A stretch of 64,000 nucleotides of DNA, from contig BCJX01000013.1 in assembly GCA_001600415.1 (NCBI GenBank), positions 384,753 through 448,752 on the forward strand, in the 5' to 3' direction. Positions 37,725 to 48,169 of this stretch are shown here, piece after piece. Both the position numbers and the translations under genes were made by a program. The DNA is from Pascua guehoae (Eukaryota; Basidiomycota; Tremellomycetes; Trichosporonales; Trichosporonaceae). The notes below the pieces were generated by a model. It searched no databases and had not been told where the DNA came from. It saw only the letters and a program-made list of their open reading frames with translations. The stretch's first letter is position 1, and each line of letters starts with the position of its first letter.

Positions 37725-40166
37725 ATGATCGGCCACAAACCTCCAACTAGTGAGATTGCCACGCTGCGCAATAACACTGCGGCGTGGTGGTTCCGCGACC
37801 CCGGACTGAGACGGCTTGCGGTCGCGCTCTCTGTGGGGTTTGTGTCGGTGACCAATATTGGTGAGTGGTGGCTGGTTGCGGCGGGGTTGGTGTGGCGACC
37901 TCGCTGGTGTTGCGAGCTCCACAGCGTTCGACAACCAATGTTCGACGCTGGGCAGTTTCCCTCACTCGCCAGTGTTCCTCACTCGCCAGTGTCACTCAGT
38001 GCTCCTCCACCCTTTTGCCTGTTGACCCCACGCCTGACAGCAGGATTCGACGGCTCGATGATGACGGGCCTAATGGCCAACCCGCTCTTCATGGCCGCCA
38101 TCGACCACCCGTCCCCGCTCAAGCTCGCACTAATCGTCTGCGGCAACCCGTTCGGGGGCATGTTGGGCCTCTTGCCCGCATCATGGGTGTCGGACAAGTA
38201 TGGGCGGCGTGTCTCGCTCGCAATAGGTTATGTGGCCATCATCGTCGGGTCACTGATGGAGACGTTCCTGACGGGCGGGTGGAACCTGATGGGCGGGCGG
38301 TTTTGTGTCGGCTTCGGCGCGTGCTGGAGCATGGTCCCGGGCCCCACGTACACGGCCGAGATTGCGCACCCGCGCAACCGCGCGACGACGACGGCGCTGC
38401 TCCAGTCTAGTTTCTTTCTGGGGGCGATTATCGCGGCGTGGGTCGCGTTTGGCGCGCTCTACCTCGGCAACGACGAGTGGAGCTGGCGCATGTGTTTTGT
38501 CTTCCAGCTCATCCTGCCCCTGTATGTCCTCGCCACGCCGCCCTTTCTGCCTGAGAGCCCGAGGTTTCTCGTCGCGCACGGCCGCGAAGAAGAGGCACAC
38601 AGGGTGCTGGCAAAGTACCACGCGAATGGGGATCTCGACGACGAGCTCGTCCGCTTCGAGCTCGAGGCGATCAAAGAGGCTATTGCGATCGAGCATGCCG
38701 CAAAGGCTACGGGTGGAAGACGTTTCTCGAGACAAAGGGGAATCGACGCCGTCTTGTCATTGTCATTGTGAGTGGCGCCTGGTGTGAGCCAGCTACAGGT
38801 GTGTCCGAGAGTCATGAGACTGGGACATGAAGCTCGGACGCGTGAAGCTCGGGTACCCATGAAGCTCGGGTACCCGTGAAGCTGGGGTCCGCGTAAAGCT
38901 CGTTCGCGTAGGGCGCGTATACAGTGCACGCAGGACGTGGGATACCACAGGCAGAAACACCATTGTGCCCTTGCCGTGCCATTACATCGATCCAAACAGT
39001 GCCCATGCGCGACTTTGACCCTCCCGAGCAAAGTGGCAATCTCAAGACGTTCCAGACACACCTGCACACCTGCATCCCGCCACCTATACTGCACACTGAC
39101 CCCAGATTGTCGGCATCTCGTCCCAATGGTGCGGCAACGGCATCCTCACCTACTACATTGTCCCCATCCTCGAGACGGTCGGCATCGTCAACCCCGCGCA
39201 GCAGGCGGGCTTCAACGGCGGCCTGCAGGTGTGGAACTGGCTCGTGGCCATTGCCGGCGCCCTCGTGACCGAACGCTTTGGGCGGCGCAACGCGTGGCTC
39301 TTTTCTGCTGGTGGTATGGCGGCGAGCTATGTTGTGATTACCGCGTGCTCGGCGGCGTATACGGATTTGGGGCGGGAGGGGGCCGGGCCGGCGGTGCTGG
39401 CGTTTATCTTTGTGTTTTTTGGGTTTTATAATGCGGGGGTGAGTGTTTCGGTATCCGTTGGGGGTTGAGGTTTCCGTCTGGGGTCGAGGTTGCCGTCTGG
39501 CGTTGGCATTCCTGCCAGGTATTTCTGTCATGGGCATTTCTGCCAGGTATTTCTGCATGGGCACTTCCATCTGGCGTTGACACTTCCACCTGGCATGGGC
39601 ATTTCCATCTGGCGTCGACACTTCCGTGTGCCGTTGGCACAGTCATCTGGCGTTGATGTTTCTCTCTGCCATGGGAATTCCCACCTACCCTTGGCATTTC
39701 CTGTCACGTTTCCATCTGGCGTCGACATTCCATCTGCCGTCGACACCTCCCTCTAGCCTCCCCCCTTAACACTATAACACTCTAACAACAGTTCACACCC
39801 CTCTACCTCTCGTACCCCCTCGAAATCCTCCCCTACTCACTCCGCACAAAGGGCATGTCAATCCTCAACTTTGCCGCCCTCGCCGCGGCCATCGTCAACG
39901 CCCTCGTCAACCCCGTCGCCCTCGCGGCCATCGGGTGGAGGTACTACTTTGTCTTTCTCGCCGTCCTCGTGGGGATCATTGTGGCCATCGCCGTGCTGTT
40001 CCCCGAGACGAGGGGGCTGCTGCTCGAAGACGTCGCGGCCATCTTTGATGGGGAGGGGGCGATACTGCCTGTCCACGGGTGGGGGCATGAAAAGGGCGAG
40101 GATGAGGATGGCGGGGATGAGGGCAAGGGGGATATCGACGCGCGGTATTCACACAGGGGGGTGTAG
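37725..40166 (+). CDS. MFS sugar porter (lactose permease/hexose-like) with apparent frameshift
   Basis: Four exons are visible (37725-37860, 38044-38767, 39106-39438, 39792-40166), about 522 residues. Sugar-porter signatures are present: SDKYGRR, GGRFCVGFGACW (the G-R-x-x-x-G-x-G region), LPESPRFL, RFGRRN and FPETRGLLLEDV. 'SSQWCGNGILTYYIVPIL' replaces the usual QQ-x-x-G helix, as in Lac12-like carriers. Exon 2 is one base short: near 38703 ('gccgcaaaggctacggg') the frame must change for the conserved GYGWKTFLETKGNRRRL segment to follow. This is either a sequencing or assembly slip or a real inactivating deletion. No splice pair there repairs it. All three introns are unusually long (183, 338, 353 nt) and repeat-rich. 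Substrate unknown. Confidence 0.82.
38768..39105. repeat. Repeat-expanded intron 2 of the sugar porter gene
   Basis: This 338-nt intron has consensus ends (GTGAGT...CCCCAG). Its first third holds four to five imperfect copies of a 17-18 nt unit 'gtgaagctcgggtaccc' (about 38827-38910). Confidence 0.75.
39439..39791. repeat. Minisatellite-filled intron 3 of the sugar porter gene
   Basis: This 353-nt intron (GTGAGT...CAACAG) is almost wholly made of imperfect 18-24 nt units related to 'ttccatctggcgttgacac' and 'catttctgccaggtatttctg'. About a dozen degenerate copies are present. Confidence 0.75.
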
Positions 40167-41124
40167 GCGGCTTGAGTTGTAGATGTAACTGTGGAAAATA
40201 AAAAGGGGATTGTTGGATGTAAACTTGCTGCGAACGGGCGTGAAGGAGCCAAGACCGACGAGCAAGGGGCATGGAAGCGGCGCAGCCTTGCCAGCGGGCC
40301 CTTTTCACAATCCCTCACACGACGAGCCGATGCAGAGGCGCATACTCCACGGACCGACCTTCACCCCCGTACTGCCGTCATCCGGAGCCAAGTCACCGAC
40401 GCAGGACAGGGGTGGATCTGCTGTCAAACGCAACCCGCAGAGATGAGCACAAGCGACACCCCACCGAAAGGCGGCGGCAGCGAGAGGCGTATGCGCAGTA
40501 TCACACAATCAGCTGATAACTGCCAGAGACGTCGCGGGGCCCGGTACGTACTGAGGGACGTAACTGCCCACGCCCGGAGGCCAGACGCGGGCGAAAGGGA
40601 GTGCCATCAGAGTCGGGCTGTCAGGTTGGAGGGCCATGGCTGATATGTTGCAAGAGGCTTCAGTGGCAACTTGGGCATCAGACACACGCCACGGCTCGAT
40701 TTGGGCCTGGTGGTGGCCTCGACGATGCCGGGACAGGCGTGACCGCGACGGCACTGTCGCCAGTCGTTGTCGAAACTCGAGCGTGGTGCAGGTGCTGATG
40801 TTGACGCCGGTGCCAGTGCTGGTCTTGTTGTTGTGGACACATTACGAGTTTCCTTGGCCCCTCGGATTCGTGTCCGTCGCATGTGAGCGGATACCGCACG
40901 GTATGCTCACCAGCCGCCCTTTGCTGTCCGCTGCCCCATGGCGCGTGCCCCTGGAAAGTGGTGACATACTACAGTAACATACAACCCGACGAAGCGCAGT
41001 ACAAACTCTCTGCCTCTTCCATTAATCCCCTAAAAAAAAAAAAACCTCGTTACTTCAAATCTCTTTCTTTCCCTCGTTTCTTTCATTTCTTTCCTTTCTT
41101 TCCGTTCTTTCCATTTTCACGCGC
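40167..41124. other. Convergent intergenic region between the sugar porter and PPxY gene A
   Basis: Both genes end toward it. A run of 12 A (41033-41044) and a T-rich stretch with 'tttctttc' repeats (41060-41120) lie just beyond the gene A stop; on the gene A strand this is GAAA-rich. No gene was recognised. Confidence 0.45.
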
Positions 41125-42460
41125 TCAATAGCGGCAGCACGAGCAATCCCGCGCATGCCGCGCCGCATACGGCGGGGGCAGCTCGTCCGCCCCCTCGGGC
41201 GCAAGGAGGGGCGCGACGTCGTCCTCGTCCGTCTCGGCGCTATCGCGGTGGCCCGTGTCCGTGGTGCCATGCGAGGCGTCGCTCGTACGCCGCGCCGTCT
41301 CGTCGGCGGCGTGCGGGATGTGTTCGAGGATGCGGCTGGGCGCGAGGCCAAAGTAGGTGCGGACCTGGGCGGCGGCGTCGGCGTACACTGTCTCCTTTGC
41401 GATGACGTCCTGGCGCTCGAGGCGCTCGAGCTTGGCTTCGACGGCCGAGGGGCGCTTGCCGCGGCCCAATTTGCCGTCGATGTAGGAGCGGAGGATGCCG
41501 AAGGCCCAGCCGCGGTCGGGGTTGTGGGTTGAGAGGGCGTGGATGACGTCGTCGTACGTGAGCATCACGGGGACTTTGGGGATGTCGGGCTGGGTGTTAG
41601 TGGGTGGGTGGGGNNNNNNNNNNNNNNNNNNNNNNNNNNNNNNNNNNNNNNNNNNNNNNNNNNNNNNNNNNNNNNNNNNNNNNNNNNNNNNNNNNNNNNN
41701 NNNNNNNNNNNNNNGGGGGATTTGGGGAGGGGGGGTTGGAGAGGGGAGGGACGGCTGGCGGGGAGGGGAGGGCGGAAATGGGGCACATGGTTGTGCAAGT
41801 CGGCGTAGGGGGCTGAAAGCGGGCACATGTGGAGTACAGCGGAGGGCTGGGTCACACGCATCGCATGGATGGCCTCGTCATGCCAAAGACGCTCCCTAGT
41901 CGTGGACGGCCACGTTGGCACCAACCGGGGTATGTTTACAGGTAACCCATAGTTGGTGACAAGTAGCTGGGCACGATGCATAGAGTGTCGGAGATGGCAG
42001 CTCGGCAGGTACATGGGTAATGCCGCCACGCTGCAGGCGACACAACCGAGTACCCGGTGCCGCACATGCCGCACGGGGATGCACCACCCCCACCGGTCCC
42101 AATACTACCGAGCTCCACGACCCGATCCCGAGCTCCATCTCACATCCGTCGACTCGACTGGGACTCGGGCTCGGGCTCGGACTCGGACTTGGACTTTGGC
42201 TCGGACTGGGACTCTGGCTCGGACGCCGCCTCGGACGCCTCCTCGGACTAAGACTCGGGCTCGGACTAAGACGCCGCCTCGGGCTCGACTCGCCCGACTC
42301 GACTTACATGCGTCGGCCGCGCGGGGCGGGGGTACGCCGGCGGCGCATCCACGTGGCTCCAGCGGCGCGGGCCATGCCGGCGGCTGCGCGAGGGGGGGTT
42401 GAAGACGTTGATGCCGTTTGGCCCGACCTCGGACGGGTTCGGCGGGGGGATGTAGAACAT
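41125..42460 (-). CDS. Short PPxY protein of the novel three-gene family (paralogue A)
   Basis: Two exons, 42308-42460 and 41125-41589, join in phase (GTAAGT...CACCCAG) to 205 residues. Exon 1 begins MFYIPPPNPSEV and contains DAPPAYPRP, a PPxY motif. Exon 2 encodes the shared domain: VMLTYDDVIHALS, GWAFGILRSYIDGKLGRGK, then VEAKLERLERQ and VRTYFGLAPSR. A short acidic linker leads to DELPPPYAARHARDCSCCRY at the end, a second PPxY plus a cysteine cluster. The paralogues at 44873 and 48170 match in order. PPxY motifs bind WW domains, so an adaptor for a Rsp5/Nedd4-type ubiquitin ligase is a reasonable inference, not shown. The 718-nt intron contains the assembly gap. I know no named family for the domain. 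Confidence 0.7.
41590..42307. repeat. 718-nt repeat-rich intron of paralogue A, with 101-N assembly gap
   Basis: The intron is flanked by consensus splice sites on the minus strand. It holds a TCGGACTCGGGCTCG-type 6-12 nt tandem repeat (about 42150-42300) and, at 41601-41760, G-runs on both sides of the N gap (41614-41714). The G-rich repeat probably blocked assembly, so the true intron length is unknown. Confidence 0.7.
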
Positions 42461-44872
42461 GGGGGCCGGGTGGGTGGGGCTGGGGGTGTTGTTGTTGTTG
42501 TGGTGGTGGTGGTGATGGTAGTGACGGTGGGTGTGGTGGTGGTGTTGTGGCGACGATGATAAAGAAGGTGGTGGTCGCGAGTGTCCGTATTGGTCTTGAT
42601 GCGTTATCGCGCGCCCCGCTCGTGCGAGCGTGTATATATGGGATGGGTCGTTGGCCTCGTGGATGCGGCGCGTCGCATGGTCAGTGTCAGTGCGCAGCGC
42701 AGCGCAGTGGCAACAGCGTGGCTAGTGTGGGCCAGCGTGCCAGCGCGTACTGGCGGGTGTGGCTATCGTGCGCGCGCAATGCCAAGGGATGGATGGGTGG
42801 CATGGGTGGGTGCAGTGCAAGCGGTGCGCGCACAGGTGTAATGCAAGGTACAACACCAGCCTGGGCCCGCGCTTGAGCTCCAAGTGCCCAAGTGCGCTCC
42901 GCAGTACTGTACAGTTCCATCCGTGGGAGCCAAGCTCAAGGGGCCAGCAACCCAGCGTCCTGCGGTCAGCGAGCCCAAGGTCAATTACTCGAGCTAGCCC
43001 GGGACGGAGCACTTATTGATATCTCCACCCAGTTACCTGTTCATGTGACCTCTTTCACATGCCATCAAGGTATCAACATGCCACGGCCGTTATCGCCACC
43101 CCGCTGGTGCCAAGCTCTTCGAGCTCAATCGTTGCGATGCGATTCGCCACGAAATGACCCACCCCTACCAGATCCGGGGTCCCGATGACCCCCAAGGCCC
43201 CAGGTTGACCAGGCTCATCGTGGCAGTCGAGTCATGTGCCTTGGTAGACTCTTTACCCCCGAGGCATGCTTGGCGCCCGTGCGGGGCCGCGGCTTGGCTC
43301 GTACTCGGCGTGTGGTGCATCCATCCACCTGCAACCCCCAGTGCTGCTCTCGTGCGCACCCTCTGCACCTTGGACTTAAGAGTGTCTGTACACTCTCAAG
43401 ACTAGGTATTCAAATGTCAGGCAGGAAATCCATCGTATCGGGGTGTCTCTATGTGTTGGGCGGTTGATCCCGATGACGGAATGCCAAGACTCGTCGCGTC
43501 CACGCCCCTGAATGGGCCCCACTCTCATCTTCCTCGCTTTCTCATGCTCTTTACTTTGTGGTGCAACTGATTTGTCGACGCGCCGCACCGGGCACAGACG
43601 CGTTTTGAGTGAGACTATGTATGTAGGGTTTTGGATCATGACGTGCTTGCTGCTTGTGATGTGCTGCATGGCCTGCATGGCCCTGTTCTCGCCTGCAAAG
43701 GACACGCGATTCGTCGGACAGGACGACATTGTTAGGCGAAGCTGCAGTGGATGTCCCTTCCGAGGCAGCCGACAGGGCCGATATCCTCGCTGCTGATTAC
43801 GGTGCGACGCGTTCTGTTGACCGTTGGACGCGTTCTCCACCTGCGGCTGCGTGGTACTAGCTGCTTGTGTTCGAAGGAATCTACAAGCTACAGGCCTGCT
43901 CTTGGCGCTTCATTCCTACCCTCGCGCGCCATCTCACGCCTGCAAGGTGCGCCAGCGCCCAAGAGGCACTTGGCGAAAAGAACGATCAAAGCCTTCTTGA
44001 TCTTCGCCTTGCTTGACGTCCTCGCGTCGCTAGCCCCATCGCCCGGACTGGCACGACACTCTTTCTGGCGCCGTAGCGAGTACGCGAGTGCGAGGGAGAC
44101 ATGTTGTGCCTCGGTAGCCGACCACCCAGCACAGGCGCACGGTTCACCAGGCCCCAGTTGCCCTGTGTCACCCGAGGCGACTGTGCCTCGAGGCCAGCGT
44201 CTCGAGGCCAGCGGACCAGAGACGCTGCCAAAAAGAGCGCATGATTGGGACGTTTGGGTGACAGCAGACCGAGCTGCGGCGTACGTAGCCCGCGTGAGAG
44301 AGGCACATGCCGACGTGCCGAAAGGGCAAAGATGCAAGATTCGTGCATGTCATGTGTGGTTGTGGTTGCGGGGGGGTGATAAGATGGTTGGTTGTGGCTG
44401 GCGTTGTCAGGGGCAAATAAATATACCTCCGGGTCTCCAATCCCCGAAAGTAAGTCGTCATCTCGGGCCAAAGGGCGAGGCGAGGCGAGGCGAGGCGAGG
44501 GGCAAAGGGAGCGGGGGTGGGCAAGGGGCCCAGTTTGCTTGTTCCAAATCGGATAAGGTTCCAAGCGAGTGCAACGACCACAACGACGACGGGGGCCCCT
44601 ACCAGGCCTACCATGGGGTGGGCACGCATCTCATACATACTGTACTCATGCCTGATACACAATACGAGTCCTTCTCACAACCACATTGTTCTACTCAACT
44701 TTTTGCCGCTCTGATCACCCACACCCACACCTACACCCACACCCACCTGTCGCCGACACTCACTCGGCGCATCTCGTTTATCGGCTCTTGCGCCCCCCTC
44801 GAGGCCTGACGGCAGCACACGCCACCCGCCAGCGAGTCATCCAGCAACCACACTACACATTAAACTTTGAAA
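42461..44872. promoter_or_regulatory. Divergent 2.4-kb region between paralogues A and B
   Basis: A TATATATG box (42633-42640) lies about 175 bp upstream of the paralogue A ATG. TTG/TGG triplet repeats occupy 42485-42545, and a GAGGC pentamer repeat 44477-44500. A 352-codon plus-strand frame (43751-44809) overlaps here but has no family pattern and ends in a CA-repeat, so I do not call it a gene. Confidence 0.4.
44477..44500. repeat. GAGGC pentanucleotide microsatellite
   Basis: Five near-perfect GAGGC units upstream of paralogue B. Confidence 0.85.
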
Positions 44873-46363
44873 ATGTCGGCCGTGTACGATACGCGTCTGC
44901 GGCGGCGTTCGGCGTCAAACGTCTCTTCTACACGCACACGCGATCATGTGCCAGGCGTCGACCCGCCACTGCTGGCGGGTGACGTGCCATATGCTAATCT
45001 TGTGAGTTTGGTCGAGGCCACGGAGCGCGGTGCTCGACCTTCTGATGCTGGTTGCGAGCCACAACCAACCCCGAAGCTATTTTTAGCGTCTGTTGCGAGG
45101 ACGTCCTCTGGTGGTGGTTCGCTCACTTACATTGCTCTCACCGCCCTCCTGGCCCAGCGTGGCAACTACCCGCTGCTAATGACCGACAGCCAAACGTCTC
45201 TCCATACATCGCGTCGCAAACGGATGTCCTCCGCGAGCTCCGCACGGCCCGGGCGATACGCGAACCTGCGTGAGTGCATTCGGCAAAGTTGATTCTTCGG
45301 CGGCGCAATGGAGCGGGTGTGGCGGCAGTGATGTGGTCGGTCGTCTCCATCTTGGTCCACGGAGGCTACGCCCGGAATATCACCACGGCTCACTCTGTTC
45401 GGGGACTTCTTTGGTGACAAGAGGCGGGACCGACGCCTGCCTCCATCTTTGCGCATGACAGATACATTTCCTCACCACGACTCTGTCCCCGTTCTCCACC
45501 ACCTTACGCTAACACGCAGATACGCCTTTGCCATCCTGCAGACCTACGTGCAGCAAAAATTGCTCCGGCGGAGCCGAGCAAAGTGGCAGATTATCCACAA
45601 GCTCAACGACATTGAACACTCTGTCAGTGCCACCCCGGGTGTCTCGCACCTTGCCATCCATTGGGCCGTTGTCACAACCATCCCGTCTTTGTCAACTGAC
45701 ACTGCGTAGGCACCCCCGCACTGCCGGCTGATCTTTGCGCAGATCCGTGTCTTCTTCGACCTCGAATCTGATACGGCCACTAATATTGTGGGTGGCCACG
45801 AGGTGCCGATGCTGCACAGTCGGCACGCACCCGACGTCTCTCTGGGCATCGGGGCCATTCCGGCCGATCCGCTGCCCCATAATGCCCGCCTGACCCCGTC
45901 GGTCGTCCAACTCACCATCCCCGTGCGCGTCCTGGGCACGGCAGAGCTGCTCAACGCGACCGTCTCGGTCCAGCTCCCCGGCCGCGTGACCTCGGACGTT
46001 GTCATGGCCCGCGTGAGCCGCCCGAGCGAGCAGCTCGGCGGCACCGGCTGGGAAGACGGTACCGGCCGACACCGCGCACGCGCAAGCGACGACGGCGAGG
46101 ACGAGCCCCCGCCCGCGTACGGCAGGGACTGCTCGTGTCCGTGTACTTGTGGCGCGCGGATCCCCGCGCCCGTCATCCAGTATTCAGACGTGGTCCTAAC
46201 CGCCAATGTGGCAGCGGCGCTGGACGCCGTGGAGGTCGCGCAGGTAGCCGAGGCCGCCGAAGAAGCCGAGGTGGCAGACGCGGAGGGCACCGAGGCGCCA
46301 GCAGGGATAGTGCCGGCAGTGGCAGCGACAGTGGCAGCGGCAGCTGGAACAGCAGGGACGTAA
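44873..46363 (+). CDS. PPxY protein of the novel three-gene family (paralogue B)
   Basis: Four exons (44873-45001, 45190-45269, 45520-45622, 45743-46363) join in phase to 310 residues. Exon 2 opens with PNVSPYIASQTDVLREL and exon 3 with YAFAILQTYVQQKLLRR; these align with paralogues A and C at the same relative splice positions (exon 2 ends ...EPA|Y in B and ...DPA|Y in C). Exon 4 starts with IRVFFDLES, the shared last element. The rest differs: a 'VVQLTIPVRVLG' stretch, then DEPPPAYGRDCSCPCTCG, which repeats the PPxY plus cysteine cluster seen at the end of paralogue A. An Ala/Glu-rich, probably helical tail follows. This is the most diverged copy and has no VWA domain. The function is unknown; a WW-domain ligand role is inferred from PPAY. 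Confidence 0.65.
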
Positions 46364-47307
46364 ACAGCGAGATGCGGACCGCACCCACGAGCCAGCACTA
46401 GCCAGCGAGTAGCCGCCTACTGCCTGAGACGAGACGAGACGAGACGAGACGCATCGAACGCACGGAGAGAGGTTGAGGCGAAAACGGGTCCAACCCGAGT
46501 CGGCCATGTCCATTCTGAACCTATATTATGTACAAGAGCAGGGCCGTGTCCTGCCACATGTTACATCTTAATACTGTCGTCGCATGGGCGACAACGCGCC
46601 GTGACGCGGGCATCGTTATCGTCGACTTGCAGGCCGTTCGTGGGGCCAGACCGTCGCATCTAGGGCAACGACATGATCACTTCACTTCACTTTACTTTAC
46701 TTTACTTTACTTTATTTACTTTACTTTACTTTACTTTACTTTACTTTACTTCACTTCACTTCACTTGCGCTACACTCGCCGCCAACACTCTCGGCACCGC
46801 TACTACTCCCCACCGTCGCTGCTCCCCACCGCCGTCGATACCTTGTCCGACGTCGCCGATGCCTCGTCCTACGTCGCCACCTCATCCTACGTCACCGCTG
46901 CCTCATCCTACATCACTGCCAACCAAACTTGTCAATGCGCTGCCCGCAGTGGGGGTGCAAGTGACACTGCGCTGCCCAGTTGGGGGTGCGATAACCTAAA
47001 CTTAACTTCAATTCACTTTTCCTAGATACCAACTGTCCCTGCTCATATCCAACCCTCTCTGCTTGCCACCCACTTCCCGCGCCACCCACCAGTGTGGGGC
47101 CCTTGCTACCCACCTCCCTCGCCACCCAACCCTCTTCCCTCACCATCCATACTCTTCCCATGCCCTCGCGGTATGGTGCCCCAGTCATGACATAGTTGTT
47201 CCGCTGGGGATGGTCCTTAAGCCATATCGAAACTCCAAGAACCTATGAGTCCCCCCTAGGGATGGACTGAGACATAGACGTCATAGTAGGCTTCAACACC
47301 GTGCATA
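46364..47307. other. Intergenic region between paralogue B and tRNA-Gly
   Basis: Holds two pentamer microsatellites: GAGAC x5 at 46426-46450 and TTTAC at 46680-46767. At 46855-46915 there is an imperfect 'cctcgtcctacgtc(a/g)cc' tandem repeat. No coding frame or RNA was recognised before the tRNA. Confidence 0.5.
46680..46767. repeat. TTTAC pentanucleotide microsatellite
   Basis: About 17 units of (T)TTAC/ACTTT, the central ones perfect and the edges decayed to TTCAC. One unit is a base short, near 46713. Confidence 0.9.
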
Positions 47308-47378
47308 ACATCGTTGGTGAAACGGTATCATGCTACTTTGCCATAGTAGCGGCAGGAGTTCGACTCTCCTACGATGTA
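47308..47378 (+). tRNA. tRNA-Gly(GCC): tRNA-Gly(GCC), intronless
   Basis: 71 nt fold as a complete cloverleaf. The acceptor is ACATCGT with ACGATGT and discriminator A. The D arm is GTGA/TCAT with an AACGGTA loop, the anticodon stem CTACT/AGTAG with loop TTGCCAT (anticodon GCC), and the T arm AGGAG TTCGACT CTCCT. The first pair is A1-U72 rather than G1-C72. A TTTTT run follows at 47404-47408, a likely terminator. Confidence 0.9.
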
Positions 47379-48169
47379 GTTCTTTGGCAGTCCAAAGCAC
47401 GTCTTTTTGGGCCTTGGACCCGTCTCTTGGGTTGCAGTGGCACATACGTAGAGCTAGCCAACTGCCAACTGGCACACTGGCACACTGGCACACTGGCACA
47501 CTGGCACACTGGCACACTGGCACACTGGCACACTGTTCACAAGCAAAAGCATGCGTCACACCAAGCTGCGCTCCACCGCCCACCCAGCCGGCCAGCGGGC
47601 CAGCGCCCAATTCATGCGCCGCGCAGGCCGTGGCAGACGGATAACGACGCCTGTGTTTCCCACTGCACATTGGGCCAAGACACGGCCATTGGCGTGCGCC
47701 GCACGAACACGCGGCCATGCGGTGCACGCATAGTGTGGCGAGGTCAGCGGCGATGCAGGCGGTGGTCGTTGAAGACGAGGAGCTAGTAGATGGATGTTGT
47801 TGGTCTCTTGTCCATTGCTCGTTTGCCTCGTTTCTCTTGGGTGGTTATTTTGTTGTTTTTGCAATATTTAGCGCACCGCCCACTTGGCCACTTGCCGGAA
47901 TTCCCTGGGTCACGCCGGGTCACGCCCACGCCACGCCTCGCGTCCTCCCTTTTTGTGTTCCGTCATCGCTATCGGCTTGCACCGTCTGCATCCACACCGA
48001 CCTGCACCACTCGGCACGCTCGGTCCACCACCACCACAACCACCACGGCGCCACTGCACTCTACCCTCGCCCACGCCCTTGTCGTCATTCACCAGTCCAC
48101 TCCCTTGCCCCTTTGTCTCTTCCACTCCATCAACATCATTGTCATTGACATCCACTCGACTCCGATCCC
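47379..48169. promoter_or_regulatory. Region between tRNA-Gly and paralogue C, including its upstream sequence
   Basis: Contains the 8-bp tandem repeat at 47471-47534 and, from about 47930, C-rich sequence ending in a pyrimidine tract ahead of the proposed ATG at 48170. Overlapping open frames here are proline- or histidine-rich and probably non-coding. Confidence 0.4.
47471..47534. repeat. GGCACACT tandem repeat, eight perfect units
   Basis: Eight identical 8-bp units in a row, starting 92 bp after the tRNA-Gly gene. The perfection suggests recent expansion. Confidence 0.95.

Noticed and set aside
43751..44809. 352-codon plus-strand open frame upstream of paralogue B
   Set aside because: No domain, signal or paralogue; composition shifts along its length and it runs through GAGGC and CA repeats. 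In GC-rich sequence such frames arise by chance.
47471..47534. Regular repeat that might be taken for a CRISPR-like array
   Set aside because: Units are 8 bp with no spacers; it is a simple tandem repeat in a eukaryotic genome.
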